A stretch of 64,000 bases of DNA from Nioella sp965215655 (GCF_965215655.1 NZ_OZ244111.1:3720001-3784000); one strand, 5' to 3'; counted from the stretch's first letter, positions 15,881 to 24,442 are shown. Notes: generated from the letters alone by a model not told the origin. A program made the numbers and translations.

Positions 15881-16725
15881 AACTGGCACGCTGGCAGCAG
15901 CATGGGGATGAGGCCTACGGCCTGATCGATGGGAACAATGCGCACCCGGTCAGCGACGGGTTTCGCATGCGCTTTCCCGATCTGAACGATGTCCTGGCCG
16001 CTGCGGCCCTCTCGGATCTGCGCGCCGATGCAATGGCCCAACCGCCCGCTCCGGTGGCGGTCATCACCTGGCGATTGCCGATCCATCCTGCGGCGCGGGT
16101 GATCTGCGTGGGCATCAACTACCCGAAGCGCTACCCGCTGGATCAAAGCGTGACCCGTCCGGAAAACATCATCCTCTTCGCCAAGCTGGATGGCACGCTT
16201 GTCCCTCATGACACGCCGCTGGAAATCCCGGTGGGAGAGGCCGCCGAGAGCTTTGACTATGAAGGCGAGATCGGTGTCGTCATTGGCCGGACCACGCGCC
16301 ATATCAGCCCCGATCAGGCCCATGCCCATATCGCCGGATTTACCGTGGTCAATGACGGATCCGTGCGCGAATGGCAGAAGCATTCGGTGCATGCGGGCAA
16401 GAATTTCGCCGCGTCGGGTGGCTGTGGGCCATGGATCACCACCGCCAATGAAATCGACGTGCCCGAGGCGCTGAAGCTAACCACGCGGCTGAACGGCCAG
16501 ATCGTGCAGCATGCAAGCGCCAGCGAGATGTTCTTCTCGATCCCGCAGGTGATTTCCTACATCTCTCAAATGATCCCGTTGCATCCCGGCGACCTGATCG
16601 CCATGGGCTCGCCCGATGGCACCGGAGGCAGCCGCAGCCCGCAACGCTTCCTCAAGCAGGGTGACGTTCTGGAAATTGACGTGCCCGGTGTGGGTGTCCT
16701 GTGCAACCGGGTTGGCGCGGGGTGA
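15877..16725 (+). CDS. Fumarylacetoacetate hydrolase family protein
   Basis: 282 residues. N-terminal small domain (MKLARWQQHGDEAYGLIDG), then the FAH C-terminal catalytic domain: ICVGINYPKRYPLD, FAKLDGTLVPHDTP, YEGEIGVVIG with the metal-binding ExE-like glutamates, and VVNDGSVREWQ with an Asp ligand. FAH-family enzymes break C-C or hydrate bonds of 2-oxo acids using Mg2+. Last gene of the mttB operon; ends 6 bases from the convergent acyltransferase. The exact substrate is not clear; acylpyruvate or 2-keto-3-deoxy acid hydrolysis is common in the family. Confidence 0.88.
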   Translation: MKLARWQQHGDEAYGLIDGNNAHPVSDGFRMRFPDLNDVLAAAALSDLRADAMAQPPAPVAVITWRLPIHPAARVICVGINYPKRYPLDQSVTRPENIILFAKLDGTLVPHDTPLEIPVGEAAESFDYEGEIGVVIGRTTRHISPDQAHAHIAGFTVVNDGSVREWQKHSVHAGKNFAASGGCGPWITTANEIDVPEALKLTTRLNGQIVQHASASEMFFSIPQVISYISQMIPLHPGDLIAMGSPDGTGGSRSPQRFLKQGDVLEIDVPGVGVLCNRVGAG

Positions 16726-16731
16726 GCGGGG

Positions 16732-18159
16732 TTATCCCTCGGCCTGCTCGCAGAACGCCGCATACTCCTCTGACAGGGCCGCCAGTTCCGCCCTGATCCG
16801 GCTGCGTTGCGTGGTCAGCTTGCTGGCTCTGCGAGAGTTGCCGCTGAGCAGGATACGCGCCCGTGTCTCCGCCCAGATCGAGGCGGCATTGTCGAGAAAT
16901 GTCAGGGTTGGCCGCCCCGTGGCCGGGGCCAGCAGCAGCGTCACACCCCCGAAGATCCAGCCGGTCGCCGCATCCCCGTAGGCCGCAGCGACAAGGCCCA
17001 TGGCCAGTGCCGTGACCAGCCAGAAGAATGGAAACACGAAGAACCCGGCAAAAATCGACCAGGTGGATCGCTTGTCCAGATCCTTGCGGCGGCTCAGCAC
17101 GCGCAGCACGAAGAAGGGCAGCAGGTTCAGCGCCAGGCCAAGCAGGGCAACGGGGGCCAGCAGGACGGTCTTCAGCGCGGTCCGCTTTCTGCCAGTGGCA
17201 AAGGCCCCACCGGCTGCAACCCCATGCGCGATCTGATCGTCGCGCAGTCCGGAACTGCGCAGGGCGCGGTCATATTCCGCGATCTGTTGGCGCAGCACAG
17301 CGGTTCGGCCTGGCTGGGTTTGCTGGACCCAGAGGTATCCGTCATGGATGCCGCGCCGGGTCTCGGCGATGCTGTACAGCCCGGTTCCGGTCAGGTCCGG
17401 GTCCGCATTGCCGATCATCTCGGCTGCCCGCGCGACAAGCCGCGCCTCTTCCCAGCTTTCGTGGCCGGGCGTCATGGCGTCCAGACGATCATGAAGACGA
17501 CAGGTCAGGGCCTTCACCGCTGCGGCCTGCTCTTTCCGGCTTTCCGAACCGAAGGCCTCGACATCTTCGCAGGCCAGATCGACAGGGTCGCCGATTTCCA
17601 GCAAGGCCCGCGATCGAACCCGGTATTTCGCCTCGAATGTCAGGCAGACAGGCACGATTGCCAACCGGGTCGGGCCGTGGCGGGATTCGGTCTCCAGCGC
17701 GATGCGGGCCGCCCCGGATTTGAGAGGCAGCACGCGCGGGTTGTTGTGGCTGATCCCCTCTGGAAAGATCGCCAGAACGCCACCGGCTTCAAGCAACTGA
17801 CACGCGCTGCTGAAACTGTCAGCAAGCTTGCCCCGATCGGCTCGGCCATCCTGACGGCGGTAAAGCGGCACCACCCCTGCGGCATTCAAAATCGGGCGGA
17901 GCGGGCGGTAGTCCCAGACGGTACTGGCCCCGAGAAACCGGGGCATGCGTGGCAGAAAAGAGGTGATGACAGCGCCATCCACAAGGCTGTTGGAATGGTT
18001 CGCCAGAACGATCACCGGCCGATCCATCGGGAAGCGCTCGCCCCCGACGACTTCGATGCGGCGATAGAAAGCATCGAGGGTCAATCGCCCGAGCCACCGC
18101 AAGAAGCGGTCGGTCAGCGGGCGTGGGCGGTCCCCGCCAGGTCGGGGTTCAGTGGTCAT
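16732..18159 (-). CDS. Phospholipid acyltransferase (PlsC/LPLAT-type) with C-terminal membrane segments
   Basis: 475 residues. N-terminal LPLAT domain: VIVLANHSNSLVDGAV contains NH followed by D after five residues, in the place of the NHx4D catalytic motif. GVLAIFPEGISHNNPRVLPLKSG carries the FPEG glycerol-phosphate binding block. After about residue 310 there are several hydrophobic segments (TVLLAPVALLGLALNLLPFFVLRVL and WSIFAGFFVFPFFWLVTALAM in part). This combined form is known as a GPAT-like integral membrane acyltransferase. It probably adds an acyl chain to glycerol-phosphate or lysophosphatidate; substrate not proved. ATG at 18159. Confidence 0.85.
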   Translation of the reverse strand: MTTEPRPGGDRPRPLTDRFLRWLGRLTLDAFYRRIEVVGGERFPMDRPVIVLANHSNSLVDGAVITSFLPRMPRFLGASTVWDYRPLRPILNAAGVVPLYRRQDGRADRGKLADSFSSACQLLEAGGVLAIFPEGISHNNPRVLPLKSGAARIALETESRHGPTRLAIVPVCLTFEAKYRVRSRALLEIGDPVDLACEDVEAFGSESRKEQAAAVKALTCRLHDRLDAMTPGHESWEEARLVARAAEMIGNADPDLTGTGLYSIAETRRGIHDGYLWVQQTQPGRTAVLRQQIAEYDRALRSSGLRDDQIAHGVAAGGAFATGRKRTALKTVLLAPVALLGLALNLLPFFVLRVLSRRKDLDKRSTWSIFAGFFVFPFFWLVTALAMGLVAAAYGDAATGWIFGGVTLLLAPATGRPTLTFLDNAASIWAETRARILLSGNSRRASKLTTQRSRIRAELAALSEEYAAFCEQAEG

Positions 18160-18377
18160 TTCGGTATTCTTGGCTCAAAGTCGCGCGGCATGTCAGGCCG
18201 CAGGTCGCTAGTATCGGTGGATGAAAATGGGTTCTCGAAAACCAGCGTATCCTGTCTTGCGCCGGTTGCAAGGGGAAGGCCGCCCGCCGGGCCTGAAACG
18301 GGCCGCGTGGCCAGAATCGGGCCCACGGCATCGGTTTCAAAGCCGGGGTCCGTCTGCCGGTGAAGCCCGGAATACAT
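18156..18377 (-). CDS. Possible small ORF overlapping the acyltransferase start (ATGA)
   Basis: 73 residues, from ATG 18377 to a TGA at 18156 that overlaps the acyltransferase ATG in the ATGA arrangement seen at many real junctions in this window. It begins MYSGLHRQTDPGFETDAVGP and ends DMPRDFEPRIPK, polar with no membrane segment. I recognise no family. There is no clear Shine-Dalgarno sequence, so this is only a candidate. It accounts for most of the 306-base gap between the acyltransferase and xthA; nothing else was recognised in the gap. Confidence 0.3.
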   Translation of the reverse strand: MYSGLHRQTDPGFETDAVGPILATRPVSGPAGGLPLATGARQDTLVFENPFSSTDTSDLRPDMPRDFEPRIPK

Positions 18378-18465
18378 CCGATGAATTTCAGGGCGTGCGC
18401 TTTTCCGCTTTGCGCGATATGACCGCGAGACAGTTCCGAACCCTCTGCCCACAGGACCCGTGCCC

Positions 18466-19254
18466 ATGCCCTTTACGCTTGCCACCTGGAACATCAACTC
18501 TGTCCGGCTGCGCGCCGATCTGGTGGCCAAGCTGCTGCGCGAGGAGGGGCCGGATATCCTCTGCCTTCAGGAATGTAAAAGCCCGGTCGACAAGATCCCG
18601 GTCGAGATCTTCCAGAACCTCGGCTACGGCCACATGGTGGCGCGGGGGCAGAAGGGCTATAACGGCGTGGCGATACTTTCCAAACTGCCGATGGAGGAGG
18701 CCGGAAGTCACGATTTTGCGGGGCTCGGCCATGCACGTCACATCGCCGGGCGGCTGGAAAACGGGGTGACCATCCACAATTTCTATGTGCCAGCCGGGGG
18801 CGATGTGCCTGACCGCGAGGTGAATGAGAAATTCGGCCAGAAGCTCGACTACCTCGCAGACATGCGGGACTGGGGCAAGTTCGATGCGCCGGAGAAGTCG
18901 ATTCTGGTGGGGGACCTGAACATCGCTCCGCGTGAGGATGATGTGTGGAGCCACAAGCAGCTTCTGAAAGTGGTCAGCCACACGCCGGTGGAGGTCGATA
19001 CGCTCGGCACCGTGATGGAGGCGGGCAAATGGGTGGACGTGACCCGCGCGGATATCCCCGAAGGTCAGCTCTACAGCTGGTGGTCCTACCGCGCGCGGGA
19101 CTGGGACGCGGCGGATAAAGGCCGCAGGCTGGACCATGTCTGGGCAACGCCCGATATCTCCAACGCCGCACATTCCAGCCGCATCCTGCGAGAGGCGCGG
19201 GGGTGGGAGAAGCCGTCGGACCACGCGCCCGTTTTTGCGACGTTTGATCTGTGA
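18466..19254 (+). CDS. xthA: Exodeoxyribonuclease III (AP endonuclease)
   Basis: 262 residues from ATG 18466, preceded by AGGA at 9 bases; a GTG at 18460 is in frame as well. Endonuclease/exonuclease/phosphatase fold: TLATWNINSVRLRAD, CLQECKSP with the metal-binding Glu, VGDLNIAPREDDVW, and SDHAPVFATF with the His. Close to XthA of other Alphaproteobacteria. It removes 3'-blocking groups and cleaves at abasic sites in base excision repair. A single gene that converges with the SGNH hydrolase gene with a 4-base gap. Confidence 0.95.
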   Translation: MPFTLATWNINSVRLRADLVAKLLREEGPDILCLQECKSPVDKIPVEIFQNLGYGHMVARGQKGYNGVAILSKLPMEEAGSHDFAGLGHARHIAGRLENGVTIHNFYVPAGGDVPDREVNEKFGQKLDYLADMRDWGKFDAPEKSILVGDLNIAPREDDVWSHKQLLKVVSHTPVEVDTLGTVMEAGKWVDVTRADIPEGQLYSWWSYRARDWDAADKGRRLDHVWATPDISNAAHSSRILREARGWEKPSDHAPVFATFDL

Positions 19255-19258
19255 CGCG

Positions 19259-19897
19259 TCAAAGCGCGAAAATAGCCTCCGCCAGCGCCGCACCCAGCGC
19301 CCGGTGCGCGTCGGGTTCATAATGGATGCCGTCCTGCGCGCTGACCTTGATCACCGATCCGGCGTCGAAGAAACCCACGCCCCGCGCTGCGGCAAGGGCG
19401 CGGAAATTGGCGGCCAGATGCGGCCCCACGGTCTCTGCCCCCCAGAACTGGTCGCGGATCGGGCCGGTTTCCACAACCGGTGGCGGGCAGATCAGCAGGA
19501 CCTTGAAGCCGCCATGGCGGGTCTGCATCGGCTCTGACAATGCGATGTCCAGCAGCCCCGCTGCGCCGGCGGTGATCCTGGCGACCGAGGGCGCGAACCG
19601 GGTCTTGAGGTCATTCGTCCCCAGCATGATCGTCAGCACATCAATCGGTCCGTGGCTTTCCAGCGCAATGCGCAACCCCGCCTGCCCGTTCATATGCGCG
19701 CCCATAATGGGGTCTTCCAGCCCAGTGGTGCGGCCCGGCAACCCTTCCTCGACCAGCAACCAGTCAGAGCCGAGCACTGCCGCCGCCACCTTGGGCCAGC
19801 GATCTTCCGGCCCGAAGCGCCCGTAAAGGCCGGGGGTCACGATCGGGGGTGTGCCATGAGTGTTGCTATCACCGAAGGTCAAAAGGGTCTTGGTCAT
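19259..19897 (-). CDS. SGNH/GDSL-family lipase or esterase
   Basis: 212 residues from ATG 19897 with GGAG 8 bases upstream. Block I TFGDSNTHG has the catalytic Ser at residue 11; TIMLGTNDLK contains the block III GxND; DGIHYEPDAH near the C-terminus provides Asp and His. There is no signal peptide, so it is cytoplasmic. Close relatives are annotated as arylesterase or acyl-CoA thioesterase-like; the natural ester is unknown. The gene stands alone between xthA and the thioredoxin gene. Confidence 0.85.
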   Translation of the reverse strand: MTKTLLTFGDSNTHGTPPIVTPGLYGRFGPEDRWPKVAAAVLGSDWLLVEEGLPGRTTGLEDPIMGAHMNGQAGLRIALESHGPIDVLTIMLGTNDLKTRFAPSVARITAGAAGLLDIALSEPMQTRHGGFKVLLICPPPVVETGPIRDQFWGAETVGPHLAANFRALAAARGVGFFDAGSVIKVSAQDGIHYEPDAHRALGAALAEAIFAL

Positions 19898-20025
19898 GGG
19901 ACGCTCCGCATTGTCTGACTGCAACGCTATGTCCCGGCCTTGCCCCCGTCAAAGCCCATCTGACCCCCTTGGCCTTTCGGTTCTCGCGGCCCATATAGGG
20001 AGCGACCAATTTGAAGGGGGCACCT

Positions 20026-20949
20026 ATGCTCGAACTCGATGGACTCCAGCCCGGACCTGCCGCCGGGGATCTGATCGTTGACGGAACCGAAGAAAACTTC
20101 ATGGCCGTGGTCGTCGAGGCCAGCCAGGAGGTGCCGGTTGTCGTGGATTTCTGGGCCACCTGGTGTGGGCCGTGCAAGACGCTCGGCCCGCAGTTGGAGG
20201 CCGCTGTCACCGCCGCCAAGGGCAAGGTGAAGATGGTCAAGATCGACGTCGATCAGAACCAGCGGCTTGCGCAGGCTTTGGCGCAACAGGGGTTGCCGCT
20301 GCAATCCATCCCGACGGTCGTGGCCTTCTTCCAGGGTCGTCCGGTGGACATGTTCCAGGGCGCGGTTCCGCAATCCGAGATCAAGGCCTTTATCGACAAG
20401 CTGACCGGTCTGGCCGGGGACGGTGGACTTGGCGAAGCCGTGGAGGCCGCCGAGCAGATGCTGGCAGACGGCGAGGCCGCTGATGCGGCCCAAACCTTCG
20501 CCGCGATCCTTGGCGAAGAGCCGGAGCATGCCGGGGCCTATGGCGGGCTGGTGCGCGCCCATCTGGCGATTGGCGAAGTTGATCAGGCTGAGGCCCTGCT
20601 GACGAATGCACCCGACGCGATTGCAAACTCGCCCGAACTGGAAGCCGCCCGTGCGCAGCTGGAACTGGCCCGTCAGGCCGCCGATGCCGGCCCTCTGGCA
20701 GAGCTGTCGGCAGCGGTCGAGGCCGATCCTACCAATCATCAGGCCCGGTTCGACTATGCGCAGGCTCTGCACGCCTCGGGCGATGTGGAAGCGGCGGTCG
20801 ATCAGCTGCTCGACCTGTTCCGCCGCGATCGGGAATGGAATGACGGGGCGGCCAAGGCGCAGCTCTTCACCATTTTCGAGGCACTGAAGCCAAATGACCC
20901 GGTGGCATTGAAGGGGCGGCGCAAGTTGTCGTCGCTTCTGTTTGCCTGA
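20026..20949 (+). CDS. Thioredoxin-TPR co-chaperone (CnoX/YbbN family)
   Basis: 307 residues. N-terminal thioredoxin domain with DFWATWCGPCKTL, redox cysteines at 47 and 50, then a C-terminal alanine-rich helical region (about 130-305) of TPR type, as in E. coli CnoX (YbbN), a redox chaperone that protects GroEL and DnaK clients from chlorine stress. The ATG at 20026 is preceded by GGGGG at 5 bases; the frame opens at a TTG at 20011 too. It is followed by the Lon-domain gene after 27 bases and Trm112-like gene, possibly one transcript. Confidence 0.9.
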   Translation: MLELDGLQPGPAAGDLIVDGTEENFMAVVVEASQEVPVVVDFWATWCGPCKTLGPQLEAAVTAAKGKVKMVKIDVDQNQRLAQALAQQGLPLQSIPTVVAFFQGRPVDMFQGAVPQSEIKAFIDKLTGLAGDGGLGEAVEAAEQMLADGEAADAAQTFAAILGEEPEHAGAYGGLVRAHLAIGEVDQAEALLTNAPDAIANSPELEAARAQLELARQAADAGPLAELSAAVEADPTNHQARFDYAQALHASGDVEAAVDQLLDLFRRDREWNDGAAKAQLFTIFEALKPNDPVALKGRRKLSSLLFA

Positions 20950-20976
20950 TCGGCCTTCCTGCCTACATAGTAAGGC

Positions 20977-21621
20977 ATGATGTCCCCGGCTGATCTGCCC
21001 GAAACGATTCCGCTTTTCCCGCTGCCCGGTGCGCTGCTGTTGCCCCGGGCGCGGCTGCCTCTGCATATCTTCGAACCGCGCTACCTTGCGATGCTGGAGG
21101 ACAGTCTGAAGACGCCGCACCGCCTGATAGGCATGGTGCAGCCGCTGGAAGGCGGCATGCCCGGCCAGTCGCGCCTGCACGAGATCGGCTGCGCGGGGCG
21201 GGTGACGCAGTTCTCTGAAACCGAGGATGGGCGCTACATGATCACCCTGTCGGGCATGTCGCGCTTTCGGATCAAGCGGGAGGTGACAGGGTTCTCTCCC
21301 TATGTGAAAGCCGAACTGCACTGGTCCGACTTCACCCGCGATCTGGGTCGGGAAGAGGAAGATCCGAATTTCGACCGGGAACAGTTCCTGAAGCTTCTGT
21401 CGCGCTATTTCGAGGCGGCAGCACTGCAAACCGACTGGGGCAGCCTGGAGGAGGCGGATGACGAGTTGCTGATCAATTCCCTGTCGATGCTGTGCCCGTT
21501 CAGCGTCGAGGAGAAACAGGCGCTTCTGGAGGCTCCGCACCTGACGGACCGGCGCGAAACGCTCACCGCGCTGATGGAATTCACCTGCCGGGGTGGCGCA
21601 AGCGATGAGGTGATCCAATGA
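20977..21621 (+). CDS. Lon N-terminal substrate-binding domain protein
   Basis: 214 residues consisting of the PUA-like Lon N-terminal domain only: IPLFPLPGALLLPRARLPLHIFEPRY, given in part, then HEIGCAGRVTQF and ITLSGMSRFRI. There is no ATPase or protease domain. Such stand-alone Lon-domain proteins are widespread and are thought to bind substrates or nucleic acid; the role is unknown. The start MMSP at 20977 has an AAGG 5 bases upstream. The stop overlaps the Trm112-like start as ATGA, so the two are likely made together. Confidence 0.9.
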   Translation: MMSPADLPETIPLFPLPGALLLPRARLPLHIFEPRYLAMLEDSLKTPHRLIGMVQPLEGGMPGQSRLHEIGCAGRVTQFSETEDGRYMITLSGMSRFRIKREVTGFSPYVKAELHWSDFTRDLGREEEDPNFDREQFLKLLSRYFEAAALQTDWGSLEEADDELLINSLSMLCPFSVEEKQALLEAPHLTDRRETLTALMEFTCRGGASDEVIQ

Positions 21622-21800
21622 GTCGGCCTTCGGTAATCGACCGCAAGATGCTGGAGGCCCTTGTCTGCCCGGTGACACAAGGCACCCTCTCCTACGATGC
21701 CGATGCAGGGGAGCTGATTTCGCGCGCTGCGGGGCTGGCCTTTCCGATCCGCAATGGCATTCCGATCATGCTGGAAGACGAGGCACGAAAGCTGGATTAA
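21618..21800 (+). CDS. Trm112 family protein (YcaR type)
   Basis: 60 residues: MLEALVCPVTQGTLSY, then LISRAAGLAFPIRNGIPIML and LEDEARKL. Trm112/YcaR proteins are small stabilising or activating partners, with the zinc-knuckle form activating methyltransferases in eukaryotes. In E. coli YcaR two cysteine positions are CPVC and ELIC; here they are CPVT and ELIS, so the zinc site is broken and only one Cys remains. Overlaps the Lon-domain gene stop (ATGA). Confidence 0.9.
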   Translation: MSRPSVIDRKMLEALVCPVTQGTLSYDADAGELISRAAGLAFPIRNGIPIMLEDEARKLD

Positions 21801-21806
21801 GCGCCT

Positions 21807-23468
21807 TTATGCGTCGAAGGCGCCCGCCTTGCGCATTCCCTCCAGCACCATCTCGACATGTTCGGGGCGAACATAGGGATATGTTTCACGCATATACGCT
21901 TCATCGAATCCGGGCTGTGCCTCTCGCAGCAGGTCCAGCGACCGGGCTGCAAGATCGGTTTCGTCAAAATAGCCGAAGGTCACCACGCAGCGCTGCAAAC
22001 CCCTTGCATAGCCCGGCGCAATGTCGAAAAGGCGTTTTGCAGCGTCAATGGCACGATCCCGGTTGCCGCGAAACAATTCACAAGTCGTGATATCGCCGAG
22101 GGCCGCGGCGCGGTTGGGGTGATTGGGGTTCAGCCGGAAGATCAGGTTCAGATGCTCCAATGCCTCTTGCGGGCGCCCCAGCCATTCCAGACCGCATCCA
22201 AGCGCATGGCGCGCCAGCGCGGCCGAGGGGTTCAGCCTTACCGACTCGTTGGCATGGTGTAGCCCTTTGGAATATTCCTGAAGGCCAAAGATATTCGTCA
22301 GGCCGTTATAGGCATGGGCCTCCCAGTTTTCCGGGTCGATTTCCAATGCGCGGTTGGTGGCTGCCAAGGCCTTGTGAAAGCACACCAATCGGTCCTCGTA
22401 CCAATCCAGCAGCCCCGCCCGAAAATAGATCCGCCCGATGCGGGCATGTGCCGGCGCAAAGCATGGATCCAGCGCCAATGCACTTTCCATCAGATGCATC
22501 TGTTCGAGGTTGCTTTCCGGCGTTCCGTAGCCTTCGCCGCCCTTGCGGTCGATTTCCTCGGCTTGCGCCACCAGTTGCCAGGGTCCGACCGAGGCCGGGT
22601 GGGATCGTTCGATCCGAACCGCCTCGGCGCGGGCGAGTTGCGGTTCAAGCTGGGCCACGATGGCGCGGCTCACATCTTCCTGAAACTCGAAGATATCATC
22701 GAGTGTTCCGTCGAATTGCTCTGACCAGCGCAGGCGCCCGGTTTCTGTTTCCGTCAGGCTGACAGAAATCCGTATTCGGTTGCCAAGGCAACGCAGAGTG
22801 CCAGTAATGGCGTATCGCGCATTCACCTGCGCCGCGATGCTGCGCATGTCCCCGTCTTTCGCCGTCTTCCAGCCGATCGCTTCGGGGCCGATCACCGGGA
22901 ACCAGCGCCAATAGCTGAGTGTAATCTTGAGATCATCGATCAGGCTTGCGGCAATAAGGGCGTCATTCTCGTCGGCAGACAGTGCCTCGAAGGCAAAAAG
23001 CAGGACGGCGGGTCTTGTGAAGATATCCGGATGCGACTCCGCCTGCGCATCGCTGTCGTTTTCGTTTGACGTCGCCCCGGTCATGCGGCGTTCACGAAGC
23101 CAGTCTTCGAAGCCTTCTGACGCCAGATCGAACCCATCCATGAAGCTTCCTTGGCCGGACTGGTCAAGTTTCACGCGCTCGCCATCGAGCCAGACCGATT
23201 GCCGGTTGGCATCCAACAGGCCGGGTGGAAGCAGTTTGCGCAGCGTAGACAGTTCCTGCCTGAGAGAGGCGCGGGACTGCTCTTCGGATCGGTCGCTCCA
23301 GAGCAAATCCGCAAGACGTCCCCGCTCGGCCTGCATCCCGCGCTGCTGGCTTAGATACGCAAGCAGTGCCTGCCCCCTGCGGGACAGCCCTTCAAGGTTT
23401 CGGCCCTGTGGATCGCTGACACCAAAGGGGCCGGACAGGTGCAGCGTGATCGCGGAATCCGAGTTCAT
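21807..23468 (-). CDS. SARP-like transcriptional regulator with TPR domain
   Basis: 553 residues. N-terminal winged-helix domain of the OmpR/SARP kind (TLHLSGPFGVSDPQGRNL, LSRRGQALLAYLSQQRG, LADLLWSDRSEEQSRASLRQEL, quoted in part). A middle domain at about 150-270 with AVLLFAFEALSADENDALIAA resembles the TolB-like/FlgO-like fold found in adenylate-cyclase-associated regulators. The C-terminal half holds about six TPR repeats (NRALEIDPENWEAHAYNG, LIFRLNPNHPN). No sensor or nucleotide-binding P-loop is present. It is divergent from the DUF1127 gene; target genes are unknown, but the neighbour across the shared 157-base region is the obvious candidate. Confidence 0.85.
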   Translation of the reverse strand: MNSDSAITLHLSGPFGVSDPQGRNLEGLSRRGQALLAYLSQQRGMQAERGRLADLLWSDRSEEQSRASLRQELSTLRKLLPPGLLDANRQSVWLDGERVKLDQSGQGSFMDGFDLASEGFEDWLRERRMTGATSNENDSDAQAESHPDIFTRPAVLLFAFEALSADENDALIAASLIDDLKITLSYWRWFPVIGPEAIGWKTAKDGDMRSIAAQVNARYAITGTLRCLGNRIRISVSLTETETGRLRWSEQFDGTLDDIFEFQEDVSRAIVAQLEPQLARAEAVRIERSHPASVGPWQLVAQAEEIDRKGGEGYGTPESNLEQMHLMESALALDPCFAPAHARIGRIYFRAGLLDWYEDRLVCFHKALAATNRALEIDPENWEAHAYNGLTNIFGLQEYSKGLHHANESVRLNPSAALARHALGCGLEWLGRPQEALEHLNLIFRLNPNHPNRAAALGDITTCELFRGNRDRAIDAAKRLFDIAPGYARGLQRCVVTFGYFDETDLAARSLDLLREAQPGFDEAYMRETYPYVRPEHVEMVLEGMRKAGAFDA

Positions 23469-23625
23469 GTCTAAGTTGAAATAACCCTTTTTGCGGTAGA
23501 ATATGCGATTTTTACGAAACTATTGCACGGGCTGTCCGTTTTTTCACGGGGGATTTCACGTTGGTCTGACGGGCAAGGGGCAATCTGTGGTCATCGAAAC
23601 AACAGACCCATAGGGAGACCCTGAT

Positions 23626-23886
23626 ATGACCAACCTGATCAACATCCCCGCAGATACCGCCATTGTTGAAACCAACCCCGTCCGCCCAATGCGTGGCATC
23701 CGTACCTTGCTGGCCTTCCTGATCGAGAAAGACCGCAGTTATCGCGAAGCCCGCAAGCTTGCACGGATGGATGCTGATCGTCTTCGGGACATGGGCATGC
23801 CTACCAATTCGGCCGATACCGATTTCTACCAGGCCCGTGGCAACCGCCCCGCCGACAATGCCTCGATCCCGCTGTCTGGCTGGTGA
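23626..23886 (+). CDS. DUF1127 small protein
   Basis: 86 residues with a C-terminal DUF1127 (YjiS-like) motif: RMDADRLRDMGMP. DUF1127 proteins are small, basic, and often strongly expressed under stress; in some bacteria they bind RNA or affect phosphate and C1 metabolism. GGAGA lies 8 bases upstream of the ATG. A hairpin follows the stop (23911-23938). It is divergent from the SARP-like regulator. A TTGAAA/TAGAAT pair at about 23475-23502 could be a promoter, but the spacing is 15 bases so this is weak. Confidence 0.85.
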   Translation: MTNLINIPADTAIVETNPVRPMRGIRTLLAFLIEKDRSYREARKLARMDADRLRDMGMPTNSADTDFYQARGNRPADNASIPLSGW

Positions 23887-23910
23887 TCCATCGCAATCGC
23901 TGCTTTTCTA

Positions 23911-23938
23911 GGCCCCGCGCGTTTGTTGCGCCGGGGCC
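23911..23938 (+). terminator. Terminator-like hairpin after the DUF1127 gene
   Basis: GGCCCC and GCGC pair with GCGC and GGGGCC around a 7-base loop, one unpaired C. It starts 24 bases after the stop codon. No strong T-run follows, so termination may be partial or factor-assisted. Confidence 0.5.
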
Positions 23939-24020
23939 GAAAGCTGTTTGAAACACTTGACGCTGCTTTCCCGTCACAGGCTAGATGAGGCTGCATTCTT
24001 TCTCTTCAGGACCCATTGCC

Positions 24021-24419
24021 ATGCTTTCCAAGATCCCGTTGCTCGTCATCCCCCTGATCCTCTTCAATCTGGGTCTCTTTGGCCTGATGGGGGGAGATGA
24101 CCCGTTCGCCCGGTCTTTGTTCACGGTCGAGATGATGTCGGGCGGGACATGGGCGATGACCATCGGGGACGTGATCGTGCTGGTGGCGCTGCTGGTTCTG
24201 TTCGTGGAGATCATGAAATCGACCATCACCGGGATGGCGTCGATCATCGACCACCTGCTGTCAACGGTCGTTTTCGTGGTCTACCTGGTGGAGTTCCTTC
24301 TGGTGGCGGGGGCATCCACGTCCTTGTTCTTCACCCTGATGGTGATTGCCTTGATCGACGTTCTGGCGGGATTTTCCGTTTCGATCCGGTCTGCTGGGCG
24401 GGATATCAACATGAACTGA
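24021..24419 (+). CDS. Small inner-membrane protein of unknown function, four membrane segments
   Basis: 132 residues from ATG 24021 (AGGA 10 bases upstream). Four hydrophobic segments: LLVIPLILFNLGLFGLM, TIGDVIVLVALLVLFVEI, LLSTVVFVVYLVEFLLVAG, FFTLMVIALIDVLAGF, with a short cytoplasmic end SAGRDINMN. I recognise this as a conserved type seen in Roseobacter genomes but cannot give a function. The gene stands alone between DUF1127 and the convergent ubiH-like gene; its 3' side carries the dispersed repeat. Confidence 0.75.
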   Translation: MLSKIPLLVIPLILFNLGLFGLMGGDDPFARSLFTVEMMSGGTWAMTIGDVIVLVALLVLFVEIMKSTITGMASIIDHLLSTVVFVVYLVEFLLVAGASTSLFFTLMVIALIDVLAGFSVSIRSAGRDINMN

Positions 24420-24442
24420 CCGGGATTTCGCCGCCTGCCGGC

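Noticed and set aside
19927..21678. 583-codon minus-strand ORF opposite the thioredoxin, Lon-domain and Trm112 genes
   Set aside because: Three recognised genes occupy the plus strand; the ORF product shows no domain, and its length is due to few stop codons in this base composition.
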